Shown: positions 7,482 through 14,872 of the stretch, in pieces
Layout: each line of letters begins with the position of its first letter
Numbering within the stretch: position 1 is the stretch's first letter
NCBI GenBank assembly: GCA_019313605.1
Contig: JAFDAW010000050.1
Location: 1-16,570 of the forward strand
Origin: Deltaproteobacteria bacterium
Lineage (GTDB): Bacteria > Myxococcota_A > UBA9160 > SMWR01
DNA: 16,570 nt
Reading direction: 5' to 3'
The notes under the pieces: model-generated
Database searches by the model: none
What the model was told of the DNA's origin: nothing
Seen by the model: only the letters and a program-made list of their open reading frames with translations
Made by a program: the position numbers and the translations under genes

Positions 7482-7555
7482 TCCCCGGTCGTCTAATGGC
7501 AGGACAGCAGGCTCTGAACCTGTCAATGGAGGTTCGAATCCTCCCCGGGGATCCA
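7482..7555 (+). tRNA. tRNA-Gln (anticodon CTG)
   Basis: The cloverleaf folds cleanly. The acceptor TCCCCGG pairs with CCGGGGA, the D arm is GTC...GAC, and the anticodon stem GCAGG/CCTGT encloses the loop CTCTGAA with anticodon CTG, reading CAG (Gln). The T arm is GGAGG-TTCGAAT-CCTCC. The 3' CCA is encoded (7553-7555). It lies 34 bases after gltX. Confidence 0.95.
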
Positions 7556-7659
7556 CCCTAAGTACCTGACTTCCCTCAACGACCGATTGACTGGACCACG
7601 CGACGGATACGGACCGCACCGGACCAAACCGATCGGCGGAATGGGCCTCGGGAAGACGC

Positions 7660-9606
7660 GTGTGCACTCGCTGTGTGCGCGCTGCAGACCGCGGGCGTCA
7701 TACGGTCGCATACAACACCACTCGATCCTGCGAACGTTGCGGGAATCCTTTTTTGGGGACGACCAAGTCTGCGGAAAACTGCCCCCAGTGCCGCCAGGGC
7801 GCGCCTCAAGAGCGCGTCGAACTCTACCGATACGCCGGCATGAAACTTGCGCAGTGGTACCCGTTGATTCTCGTGATCCTATGTGTGGGAATCTACGGCC
7901 AGGCGCTCGAATTCAACTTTGTTCTCTACGACGACGACGCCTACCTGCTCGAGAACCCGAGAATCCCGGCGGGCCTAACACTCGACAATCTGCGTTGGGC
8001 CCTGACGACCGGAGAGATGTCCAACTGGCATCCACTCACCTGGATTTCATTTCTGATTGACGTGGATCTCTACGGCCTGAATCCCGGCGGGTTCCACGCG
8101 ACGAATCTATTGCTGCACGCCCTCAATTCACTCGTTTTGTACGCGTTCCTCTTCTCTGCGACAGGCAGCCGGACTCGAAGCTTCATCGTTGCAGCCCTGT
8201 TTGCCGTTCACCCACTCCACGTGGAGAGCGTGGCTTGGGTCTCCGAGCGCAAGGGGCTCCTGTGCGGGTTATTCGGTCTTCTGTCACTGTGGAGCTATTC
8301 GCTCTACGCGCGCAAGGGGGGCGCCGTGCGGTATGCCATGGCGGCCGTTTCGTTGTGTCTCGCTCTGTCGGCCAAGGCTGCCGTAGTCGCCTTTCCATTT
8401 CTCTTCCTGCTGCTCGACATCTGGCCGCTTCGCCGCCTGAATGCGAATCCGCCTTCCAACGACAATCGGAGTTCGTCGAGCGAAGGATTCGATTGGCCCG
8501 GATGGCAGGATCGGCGCGCTGTCGGTCGCCTCGTGGCCGAGAAGCTTCCGTTCTTCGCGATCGTCACCGTGGCGTGCTGGCTTACGATCAAAGTACAGAA
8601 GGGGATGCTCTCGTCCTCAGCGGCGCTTGAACTCTCGCACCGAATCACCAACGCCATTCATTCTTACGGGTGGTATGCGGCGAAAACGTTTTGGCCCAGC
8701 GGACTCAGCGTGCACCATCCGCACCCCTTCTTGGCGTACGGCGGCGGAAGTCCGCTGTCCTACGCAGTCGTCGTAACAGCCGCGAGCGTGCTGCTCGCGA
8801 TCAGCTGCGCAGCATTCGTCGTGCGAAGGCGCGCTCCGTATCTCGCAGTGGGATGGCTCTGGTTCCTAGGCATGCTGGTCCCAGTCATCGGGATCGTTCA
8901 GGTGGGAGATGCAGCCTTCGCCGAGCGTTATATGTATCTGCCTATTATCGGCATCTTTGTCGCCGTGGTTTGGGGTCTGGCCTCTTGGATCCAAACCGCC
9001 CAGGTCAATTTCCCACTGATCCCGCGAGGAGCGACTGCACTCGTCGCGTCGGTCCTCGTCGCCTACGCGGCAACCGCCACCGTCCAAACTAGCCAGTGGC
9101 GGGATTCCGTCACACTATTCGAGCAGGCGTACGCGCACTATCCATCGGATCGAATCGTGAATCTGACGCTGGGAGTCGCCCACCAGAGCGCTGGCCGGCC
9201 CGAAGTAGCAATACCCTTTTTCGAGCGAACGCTGGCGGTCGATCCCGCCTATCCGCTTGCGAATTTCCAACGAGCAGTCGCTCATACGCAGCTTCGAGAG
9301 TGGGACCTCGCCGAGCGCTACTTTCGGGTTGCCCTGCGCTTGACTCCCAACATCCCCGAGGTTCAGTCCAATCTGGCGGGCGTGCTGTTGGTCACGGGTC
9401 GACCCGAGTCTGCGATCCCTCATTACCGCCGAGCAATCGAACTGAGCCCGCGTGACTCAATGAATCGCATCAACCTCGCCAGCGCGCTCGAACGAGTCGG
9501 GCAAACCGATGAAGCCCTTTCGCTGCTCGAAGAAATCGTGGCGCAGGAACCGGACCACGAGCCTGCTCGCCAGGTGCTGGCTCGTGTTCGTTCGAATCTC
9601 CAGTAA
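7660..9606 (+). CDS. Multi-pass GT-C-like membrane protein with C-terminal TPRs and possible N-terminal zinc ribbon
   Basis: A 648-residue protein of the TMTC/DUF1736-like type common in deltaproteobacteria. Such proteins are thought to be lipid-sugar dependent glycosyltransferases, but the substrate is unknown. Residues about 66-475 hold many membrane segments with the family motifs YDDDAYLLENP (90-100), HPLTWISFLIDVDLYG (124-139), FHATNLLLHALN (145-156) and HPLHVESVAWVSERKGLL (184-201). The acidic DDD at 91-93 follows the first membrane helix, where GT-C enzymes keep a catalytic Asp. Four TPRs cover about 498-531, 532-565, 566-599 and 600-633. Before the first helix lies CERCGNPF...CPQC (Cys24, 27, 41, 44), a zinc-ribbon pattern, plus CTRC at 2-5. 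The GTG at 7660 is chosen to include it; the first ATG is at 7840 and has no visible ribosome binding site. Convergent with pilD. Confidence 0.8.
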   Translation: MCTRCVRAADRGRHTVAYNTTRSCERCGNPFLGTTKSAENCPQCRQGAPQERVELYRYAGMKLAQWYPLILVILCVGIYGQALEFNFVLYDDDAYLLENPRIPAGLTLDNLRWALTTGEMSNWHPLTWISFLIDVDLYGLNPGGFHATNLLLHALNSLVLYAFLFSATGSRTRSFIVAALFAVHPLHVESVAWVSERKGLLCGLFGLLSLWSYSLYARKGGAVRYAMAAVSLCLALSAKAAVVAFPFLFLLLDIWPLRRLNANPPSNDNRSSSSEGFDWPGWQDRRAVGRLVAEKLPFFAIVTVACWLTIKVQKGMLSSSAALELSHRITNAIHSYGWYAAKTFWPSGLSVHHPHPFLAYGGGSPLSYAVVVTAASVLLAISCAAFVVRRRAPYLAVGWLWFLGMLVPVIGIVQVGDAAFAERYMYLPIIGIFVAVVWGLASWIQTAQVNFPLIPRGATALVASVLVAYAATATVQTSQWRDSVTLFEQAYAHYPSDRIVNLTLGVAHQSAGRPEVAIPFFERTLAVDPAYPLANFQRAVAHTQLREWDLAERYFRVALRLTPNIPEVQSNLAGVLLVTGRPESAIPHYRRAIELSPRDSMNRINLASALERVGQTDEALSLLEEIVAQEPDHEPARQVLARVRSNLQ

Positions 9607-9747
9607 TCGAGCGCAAGCGGTCCGGGGGCCCACCCCATGGCCAGCGCTGCTGCGAATGAATCCGACCTCGGTTTCACGGACCAGCGCGATTGCGGGGGGC
9701 CGTGGACCTGCTGGGGATCCGCTCCGACGCCCCGCCGATCCACGAGG

Positions 9748-10623
9748 TCAAAACGGGAAGAAGAGCCGCTCGGGCAGCAACACCACCAGCAGCGCACCCG
9801 CCGCGATCGCGGGCCCGAAGCCGAAGGGCGCGTTCCATTTGCGGGTCGCCAATGCCCAGCCCACGCCGAGCACCAGTCCCATCAGCGAGGCCACCAGGAT
9901 GGTTTCGACCACACCGATGGGCCCGAGCACCGCACCGATCATCGCTAGCAGCTTGACGTCTCCAAAGCCCACCCCAGGAAACCAGACCCAATAGTCCAGA
10001 CTCGAAGGCTTGGGGATTTCTTCGCCCGGTCCGGGCCAGTGTTCGAAACGGCGACCCATCGCGCAGGACAAGCGCGCATGGGTGAACCCGACGAACCAGA
10101 GTACGCCACCCCCCACCAGGGCTCCGAGGCTGGAACGAAGCAGCGCGCTGACGAATGGCGTGCCTGAGAGCGATTCGACGGCGGGCACTGCGACCAGCGC
10201 GACGACGAGTCCGCCGACGGAAATCTCGTCGGGAATGATCCGATGGTCGATGTCGATCACCGACGCCGCGATCAGCGCGGCCGCAAAGACGCACCAGACG
10301 GGTGTCATCGGCACCGCTCCGTGCTGCCACGCGATCGCGGCGAAGATCAACCCGGTAAAGAGTTCGACGATCGGGTAACGAGGCGAAATCTTCGACCCGC
10401 AGCGACGGCAACGCCCGCGCAAGCAGAGGTAGGAGAGTACGGGCACGTTGTCCCGTGCGGACAGCGCAACTCGGCAGCCGGGGCAGCGAGACCCCGGGCG
10501 GACGAGTGACTCACCTCGCGGAAGCCGATAGACGACGACGTTGAGAAAAGATCCGATCGCGAGCCCAAACCCGAGTGCAACGATTGTGATGAACGCGGGC
10601 GGGAGCGCGTTGAACTCACTCAT
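9748..10623 (-). CDS. pilD: Prepilin peptidase / N-methyltransferase
   Basis: PilD is the inner-membrane aspartic protease that cuts the leader of type IV prepilins and methylates the new N-terminus. The 291-residue protein shows the methylase-type N-terminal domain with SFLNVVVYRLPRGES at 25-39 and two cysteine pairs (Cys47/50 and Cys72/75). The protease aspartates are in SVIDIDHRIIPD (121-132) and GFGDVKLL (219-226), with Asp222 the second catalytic residue. Several hydrophobic helices span the rest. An extra loop at about 185-215 sits just before the GFGDVK motif. Its natural substrates are the two pilins encoded upstream on the same strand. It is separated from pilI by about 200 bases filled by an inverted-repeat structure, and no clear ribosome binding site precedes the ATG, so its translation may depend on that region. 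Confidence 0.95.
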   Translation of the reverse strand: MSEFNALPPAFITIVALGFGLAIGSFLNVVVYRLPRGESLVRPGSRCPGCRVALSARDNVPVLSYLCLRGRCRRCGSKISPRYPIVELFTGLIFAAIAWQHGAVPMTPVWCVFAAALIAASVIDIDHRIIPDEISVGGLVVALVAVPAVESLSGTPFVSALLRSSLGALVGGGVLWFVGFTHARLSCAMGRRFEHWPGPGEEIPKPSSLDYWVWFPGVGFGDVKLLAMIGAVLGPIGVVETILVASLMGLVLGVGWALATRKWNAPFGFGPAIAAGALLVVLLPERLFFPF

Positions 10624-10624
10624 C

Positions 10625-10830
10625 TCGATAGTCTAGCCCTCATGATTCATGATCCCTCGTCACGAGGGCGCAGAGCGTGCCGGAGATTCGCGGCCCCCGG
10701 ACTGGAGGTCGCCGAAGGCGTACCTGAAGCCCGTCGAGGCGGCCGGAGGGAGGAGGCGCGAAGATCCGGTGCGATCTGCGTCCGCGGCAGAGGGTTTCAT
10801 CAATCATGCGGGCTAGAGCGGCGCTATCGA
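10625..10830. repeat. Large imperfect inverted repeat between pilI and pilD
   Basis: Arms at 10632-10652 and 10797-10817 are inverted copies agreeing at 19 of 21 positions; both begin TCTAGCCC and contain CATGATT. Outside them TCGATAG (10625-10631) is repeated inverted at 10824-10830 after a 6-base interruption. Weaker pairing continues inward: about 25 bases including CGCAGA, CCGGA and TTCGCG match at roughly three quarters. A small nested hairpin CCCTCG-TCA-CGAGGG is at 10654-10668. The right arm includes the pilI stop codon and the left arm ends two bases before the pilD ATG. It may be a MITE/REP-like element or an RNA structure controlling pilD. No protein is encoded in it. Confidence 0.65.
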
Positions 10831-11594
10831 AAATCCCGCCGCTCGAAGATCATCACCGCGAACGCGAGGATGACTGCCACGTAACCGGCACCGTAGAGCG
10901 CGGGAAACCAGATGTCCGAGGCGGCGACGGGAAGCTGGTGGGCCGCCTCGATGGAGAGGTTGAAGCTCTCGAGGTCCGGCAGGATGCGGTGCATCCAGGC
11001 CGTCCCCTCGCGCACGAGTGCACTCGCCGAACTTGCGCCATGGTCGCGGAGATCTCGCGTCAGATGTCCGGCAAGCCAGATACCGCACGAGAAGAACGAG
11101 GCGAGCAGCGGCGTCGTAAACGACGAAAACAGCGTTGCGAGTGCCACGACAAGCGCCAGTTCGACCGCGGTCAGGATGAGAGCCGCGAGATGGGTGAAGC
11201 CAAGCGGCGCACCCAGCAACAGCGACACTCCTGAAAAGAAGAGCGCCATGATCACGACCTGAAGCCAGATGATCAGGACCAGCCCCGTGTATTTCCCGAT
11301 CAGGAACTCCGCCCGCGAAAGCGGCTTCGACAAGATCGTGTAGACAGTTCTCCGCTCGACCTCTTTGTGGATCAACCCAACACCGACGAATACGGCAATC
11401 GCCACGGAGAACAATCGAATCGATGCAAACGCAAAGTCCTGCACCATCCGCTCCCGGTCTACATACGAAAGCGCCGACAGGATGGTGCCGAAGAGCATCA
11501 TTGCCAGTGCGAAAAACAAGAGCGTGTAGAGCAACTTGTTGCGAATCGCCTCTCGCGCTGTATTGATCGCCATGGCCCAGATGCGACCGATCAC
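10824..11594 (-). CDS. pilI: ABC-2 type transporter permease, PilI-like
   Basis: A 256-residue integral membrane subunit of an ABC-2 type transporter. It has about six hydrophobic helices; the first follows IRNKLL, and the characteristic cytoplasmic segment EVERRTVYTILSKPLSRAEF lies between the second and third. It starts with GTG at 11594, overlapping the stop of the ATP-binding gene as GTGA, so the two subunits are made together; a later ATG at 11573 is an alternative start. Position after a pilH-like ATPase and before pilD matches M. xanthus pilI, part of the accessory ABC system required for type IV pili there. Substrate unknown. The symbol rests on gene order plus family, not on a sequence comparison. 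Confidence 0.82.
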   Translation of the reverse strand: MIGRIWAMAINTAREAIRNKLLYTLLFFALAMMLFGTILSALSYVDRERMVQDFAFASIRLFSVAIAVFVGVGLIHKEVERRTVYTILSKPLSRAEFLIGKYTGLVLIIWLQVVIMALFFSGVSLLLGAPLGFTHLAALILTAVELALVVALATLFSSFTTPLLASFFSCGIWLAGHLTRDLRDHGASSASALVREGTAWMHRILPDLESFNLSIEAAHQLPVAASDIWFPALYGAGYVAVILAFAVMIFERRDFR

Positions 11595-12547
11595 TGGGGG
11601 TCTCCCTCGGCATCCGCTTCGTTGACAGTGGACAGGAAGATCGACTCCAGTGACACGCGATGGGGCGTCGCTGAAATCACAACGGCACCCGCATCGAGCG
11701 CTAGACGCAACACCGCGCTGGAATCCTTCTCGGCGATCCGAAGCTCGATGCGATCGCCGTGCCCGCGCAGCCGCGCGGCGAAGGACTCTTCCAGTTGGGC
11801 AGCGGTTTCCGCCGGCAGGTTGGCGAACACCAGGTCTGCCTCGGGCTCCCCAGCATCGAGAAATTCGTCGATCGCACCCTCGTAGCGGATTCTGCCGCTT
11901 ACGATGATGGCCACGCGATCGCATACCATCTCCACATCCGAAAGAATGTGGGTATTCATGAAGATCGTCTTTCCCTCGTCGCGCAGGCGCAGGATGATGT
12001 CCCGCACCTCCTTGCGGCCGACCGGGTCGAGCCCGCTCATGGGTTCGTCCAGAAAGACGACCTGGGGGTCGTGAACCAGAGCCTGCGCGACCCCGATGCG
12101 CTGCAACATGCCTTTCGAGTAGCTGCGCAGACGCGTGTTGCTGGCCGCGGTGAGACCCACCAGTTCCAGCAGCTCAGCCACTCGCCGCTCCCGGCTCTCC
12201 TGAGAAACGCCCGAGAGCTTCGCGTAGAAGCGGAGAATCTCGCGCCCAGTCAGATAATCGTAGAAGTACGGCTGCTCGGGGAGAAATCCGATCTGGCGCC
12301 GAAAGGTGATCTCGCTGACGTCGTGACCGAGGATCGAGGCCTGGCCAGACGTGGCTCGGATCAAACCCATCAGGACCTTCAGGGTCGTGGTCTTGCCCGC
12401 GCCATTGGGTCCGATGAAGCCGAAGATCTCGCGCTCGCGGACCCGAAAGGAAATGCCCTCGAGAATGCGCTTCTTGCGCAGCCCGAAACCCGGCCGCACG
12501 TCCTTGACGAGGTCGTCGACCCGAACGATTTCAGCCCGATCGCTCAC
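11591..12547 (-). CDS. pilH: ABC transporter ATP-binding protein, PilH-like
   Basis: A 318-residue ATPase of the ABC-2/drug exporter class. Counting from the GTG at 12547: Walker A GPNGAGKTT at about 46-54, Q-loop region GFLPEQPYFYDYLTGRE, signature YSKGMLQR at about 143-150, Walker B VVFLDEP at about 163-169 and the H-loop His200 in NTHILSD. A further domain of about 85 residues follows. The GTG start overlaps the upstream stop as GTGA and follows GGAGGG closely. The order pilA-pilG-pilH-pilI-pilD is that described for M. xanthus, where PilH is an ABC ATPase needed for pilus biogenesis and social gliding. Alternative: a generic exporter ATPase that merely neighbours pilus genes; the context makes this less likely. 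Confidence 0.88.
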   Translation of the reverse strand: MSDRAEIVRVDDLVKDVRPGFGLRKKRILEGISFRVREREIFGFIGPNGAGKTTTLKVLMGLIRATSGQASILGHDVSEITFRRQIGFLPEQPYFYDYLTGREILRFYAKLSGVSQESRERRVAELLELVGLTAASNTRLRSYSKGMLQRIGVAQALVHDPQVVFLDEPMSGLDPVGRKEVRDIILRLRDEGKTIFMNTHILSDVEMVCDRVAIIVSGRIRYEGAIDEFLDAGEPEADLVFANLPAETAAQLEESFAARLRGHGDRIELRIAEKDSSAVLRLALDAGAVVISATPHRVSLESIFLSTVNEADAEGDPQ

Positions 12548-13494
12548 GCACCCTCCGCTTCGGCACCTTCGCCCAACTCGCGCCATTCCTGCTTACGGCT
12601 GCGGTCGGCCTGCGACTCGTGCAGCTGATAGCGACTGCCATAGTAAGACGAGACGATCTGACCGCTTTCTGGATCGAGGATCCACTCGAATCCATCGAGG
12701 TGCAACTGAGCGCGCGGCAAGCGTTGCAAGACCGGTTTGGGCCCGGCGAGCAGATCGCTGACCTGTTCGATGTCGCCGCCATTGCGCCGCCAGTATTCCA
12801 CACGAGCATCATCGAGAAATCGCGCCCTCTCCTCGATCTGGATTTCGTCCACCGCCTTCAGATATTCGGCTTTCTTGTAACTGTCTTCGGTCGACTCGAT
12901 CATTTGCACGAGAAAAGCGGCGGCCACCTGCAGCCCGCCCCGTTTGCTCCTCAATCGAGCCACCAACGGAGCCAGATAACCCGGCGCACCCTCGAGGCCA
13001 ATGGCCCCTTCCAACAAATCTGCGGCGCGCATTTGTTCGTCGAGGTAGTAGAAGTAGTTGAATCCGAGGTGATAGCGGTTGCGCCAATCGAGCGGGTGGT
13101 AGCTAATGGCTCGCTCGAGCAGTCGATTTCCGCGCTCGACCATTTCGCGATCGCGGGTGAGCCAGACAGCCGCAAAGCGGTAGGGGTGGCCGACCCAGGG
13201 ATCAACCGTCGTCACGAGGTCGATCAAATCTGCGAGCACTTCGCCCTGTTCCTCGACCGCGCCCTCCTCCGCACCGACGACTCCAATGGCGCGCAGCCAG
13301 TAATAGTCGGCGATGGCGGCGTCGAAACCCAGCGACCACAGCTTCACATAGTCGGGGCTGGGCACCTGCAATTGCCCCAGTTCTACGCGTGATCTGGTTT
13401 CGAAGCGAGAGTGAGCGAAACCCGTCGTTGCGATGGCTGCCAGGAGAAGTCCAACGCGCAACCAGCCGCGTTTTTGCCAACACGCCGAATGCAA
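12544..13494 (-). CDS. pilG: Membrane-anchored hypothetical protein, PilG-like
   Basis: A 316-residue protein with an N-terminal hydrophobic segment (about 12-28, possible signal or anchor) and a mostly helical, TPR-like body. ERGNRLLERAISYHPLDWRNRYHLGFNYF at 120-148 reads like one TPR, followed by AADLLEGAIGLEGAPG. The tail from about 265 (DGFEWILDPESGQIVSSYYG) is not repeat-like. The start is a TTG at 13494, supported by GGGAGGT 6 bases upstream; no ATG or GTG gives the same N-terminus. It ends in a GTGA overlap with pilH. In M. xanthus the gene between pilA and pilH is pilG, an accessory to the ABC system; the symbol here rests on position and overall character. Biochemical function unknown. 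Confidence 0.72.
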   Translation of the reverse strand: MHSACWQKRGWLRVGLLLAAIATTGFAHSRFETRSRVELGQLQVPSPDYVKLWSLGFDAAIADYYWLRAIGVVGAEEGAVEEQGEVLADLIDLVTTVDPWVGHPYRFAAVWLTRDREMVERGNRLLERAISYHPLDWRNRYHLGFNYFYYLDEQMRAADLLEGAIGLEGAPGYLAPLVARLRSKRGGLQVAAAFLVQMIESTEDSYKKAEYLKAVDEIQIEERARFLDDARVEYWRRNGGDIEQVSDLLAGPKPVLQRLPRAQLHLDGFEWILDPESGQIVSSYYGSRYQLHESQADRSRKQEWRELGEGAEAEGA

Positions 13495-13524
13495 TGCCCT
13501 ACCTCCCTAGAGCCATTCAATCAG

Positions 13525-13541
13525 CGCCCGCTAGGCGGGCG
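13525..13541 (-). promoter_or_regulatory. Hairpin after second pilin gene
   Basis: CGCCCGC and GCGGGCG form a 7-bp stem around a 3-base loop just after the second pilin stop (2 bases away). No T-run follows, so it is more likely a partial terminator or an mRNA stabiliser between the pilin and pilG. Confidence 0.45.
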
Positions 13542-13542
13542 T

Positions 13543-14130
13543 TCAGTATTGATCGAGCGACCTCTGGACGGCCACCGCGTTGTAGATCGGCTGGCCGGTT
13601 TCACGGTCGACCGGTGTACCAAATCCGAGCATGCCCGATGGGCACTCACCGGTCACCGCGCCGTCGGGAGTCGTCTCGGGATGAACGTACATGACGGCAG
13701 ATTCCAGATCGTCGTCGTCGACATCTCCGATGGCCGTCACTGTAAAGCAGTTGATGCACGTGCAGGGTGTGGCGCCGGTGTTGGCGTCGTAGGCGTAGAA
13801 GACCCGGCCTTCGGGTCGCCACCCGAGATCCGCAAAGGCGGCTTCTGAATCGGCGTCCCAATCCATCTTCCGGGTACTCAGATCGCCACCATAGAGGCCG
13901 ACCCAGTTGGGCCAGGAGCCAGCCTCGAAGAACTCACCGCGCTCAGCGTGATAGGCGCTCTGAAGGCGCGCAACGGCGGCGAGATTTACGTAGGCCTCAC
14001 TGCGTCGCGATCGAGCCTGGTAGGAGAGGAAATTCGGGATTGCAATTGCGGAGAGGAGTCCGATGATACCGACCACGATCATGAGCTCGACCAGCGTAAA
14101 TCCCGCTTCAGATTTTGATCGCATCCTCAT
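13543..14130 (-). CDS. Type IV pilin-like protein with CxCxxC cluster
   Basis: A 195-residue prepilin. The short basic leader ends SEAG and is cut between Gly10 and Phe11, giving FTLVELMIVVGIIGLLSAIA with the conserved Glu at mature position 5. The globular part shares AFxxLGWxPEGxVFxxY (about 99-114) with the neighbouring pilin, showing common descent. Unusual features are Cys123, Cys125 and Cys128 (PCTCINC) with a fourth Cys163, and an acidic run DVDDDD at 136-141. Start ATG at 14130 with GGGGAG 5 bases upstream. It could be a minor pilin, a second major pilin or a pseudopilin. PilD should process it. Confidence 0.92.
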   Translation of the reverse strand: MRMRSKSEAGFTLVELMIVVGIIGLLSAIAIPNFLSYQARSRRSEAYVNLAAVARLQSAYHAERGEFFEAGSWPNWVGLYGGDLSTRKMDWDADSEAAFADLGWRPEGRVFYAYDANTGATPCTCINCFTVTAIGDVDDDDLESAVMYVHPETTPDGAVTGECPSGMLGFGTPVDRETGQPIYNAVAVQRSLDQY

Positions 14131-14158
14131 GCCGACTCCCCGCGATGGTTGAAAGGAT

Positions 14159-14192
14159 TCGAGGAGGGCCGGACGGAGCCGGCCCTCCTCGA
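14159..14192 (-). promoter_or_regulatory. Strong intercistronic hairpin downstream of pilA
   Basis: A perfect 14-bp stem, TCGAGGAGGGCCGG paired with its complement around a 6-base loop, lies 17 bases past the first pilin stop. It lacks a clear T-run. It probably works as a partial terminator or 3' stabiliser, letting pilA mRNA exceed that of downstream genes. Confidence 0.6.
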
Positions 14193-14209
14193 TTCAGACT
14201 CGAACAGTC

Positions 14210-14749
14210 CTAGAATACGCTCTGGCCGTAAGAGCTCGCGCAGGCACCCACCGTCTCCGGAGTCAGGTTGGCAACGACGCAGTTCGTCAAACTATTGCCA
14301 TGGTCGCCGCCGGCAACGGTACCCTTCTTATAGCCCCAGGTCTGGCCCGTGCCATCGTTGTCGATGTCGGCCTGTGCGGTCGCCGTGAACCGCGAACCAC
14401 TGTTGCCCGTCGTGACCATGTAGTTGAAGAACACGTAGCCCTCGGGCGCCCAGCCCAAGCGATCGAAGCCAGCGTTGGCGCCATCGACGTTGACGAATGC
14501 CTTCTTGACGTTGCTATCGATGGTTGCCGGTGACGCGCTCGACGACACATAGACGCCGAATTCTGAGTAATAGGACTCCTCAGCGGTCCGGATCGCGGCG
14601 AGATTCGTCTTGCCTTCGCTCGACTTCGCCTTGAGCTGGAATCGCAGGAAGTTCGGAATCGCGATCGCTGCCAGGATGCCGATGATGGCAACAACGATCA
14701 TGAGCTCGATGAGTGTAAACCCACCCTTGCGGTTGTGAAATTTCTTCAT
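14210..14749 (-). CDS. pilA: Type IV pilin, probable major subunit PilA
   Basis: A 179-residue prepilin with leader MKKFHNRKGG cut before Phe11; the mature protein starts FTLIELMIVVAIIGILAAIA with Glu5. After the hydrophobic helix comes a globular domain with AGFDRLGWAPEGYVF (93-107), a calcium-loop-like DIDNDG at 128-133, and Cys157/Cys170 that could form the C-terminal disulfide loop typical of pilins. The ATG at 14749 is preferred: it has GGGAG about 10 bases upstream and gives a normal leader, while the frame open to 15049 is not pilin-like and crosses the promoter. A sigma-54-type promoter about 125 bases upstream and a strong hairpin just downstream suggest it is the regulated, abundant subunit. 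First gene of the pil block. Confidence 0.93.
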   Translation of the reverse strand: MKKFHNRKGGFTLIELMIVVAIIGILAAIAIPNFLRFQLKAKSSEGKTNLAAIRTAEESYYSEFGVYVSSSASPATIDSNVKKAFVNVDGANAGFDRLGWAPEGYVFFNYMVTTGNSGSRFTATAQADIDNDGTGQTWGYKKGTVAGGDHGNSLTNCVVANLTPETVGACASSYGQSVF

Positions 14750-14785
14750 CTTTAGGTAGCTCCCATTGTTCTCGAGTGTCGCTCC

Positions 14786-14818
14786 GGGCGGAACTCTCTG
14801 CCCGCTGCGGTTCCGCCC
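14786..14818 (-). promoter_or_regulatory. Hairpin in the pilA leader
   Basis: GGGCGGAAC and GTTCCGCCC are a perfect 9-bp inverted repeat with a 15-base loop, lying inside the predicted leader of about 113 bases between the sigma-54 start and pilA. It may affect pilA mRNA stability or translation. Role inferred only. Confidence 0.45.
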
Positions 14819-14872
14819 CCGGCACACCCGGAGAGCTTGATGAGCACTCGAACCGTTCGATCCGGCGTTCAT

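Noticed and set aside
7407..7667. Minus-strand open frame containing GSEPAVLPLDDRG
   Set aside because: It is the antisense translation of tRNA-Gln, a well-known source of false proteins.
9702..9743. Possible bidirectional terminator between the TPR membrane protein and pilD
   Set aside because: Only short interrupted stems (GTGGA/TCCAC and GGGG/CCCC), without T-runs; too weak to call in GC-rich DNA.
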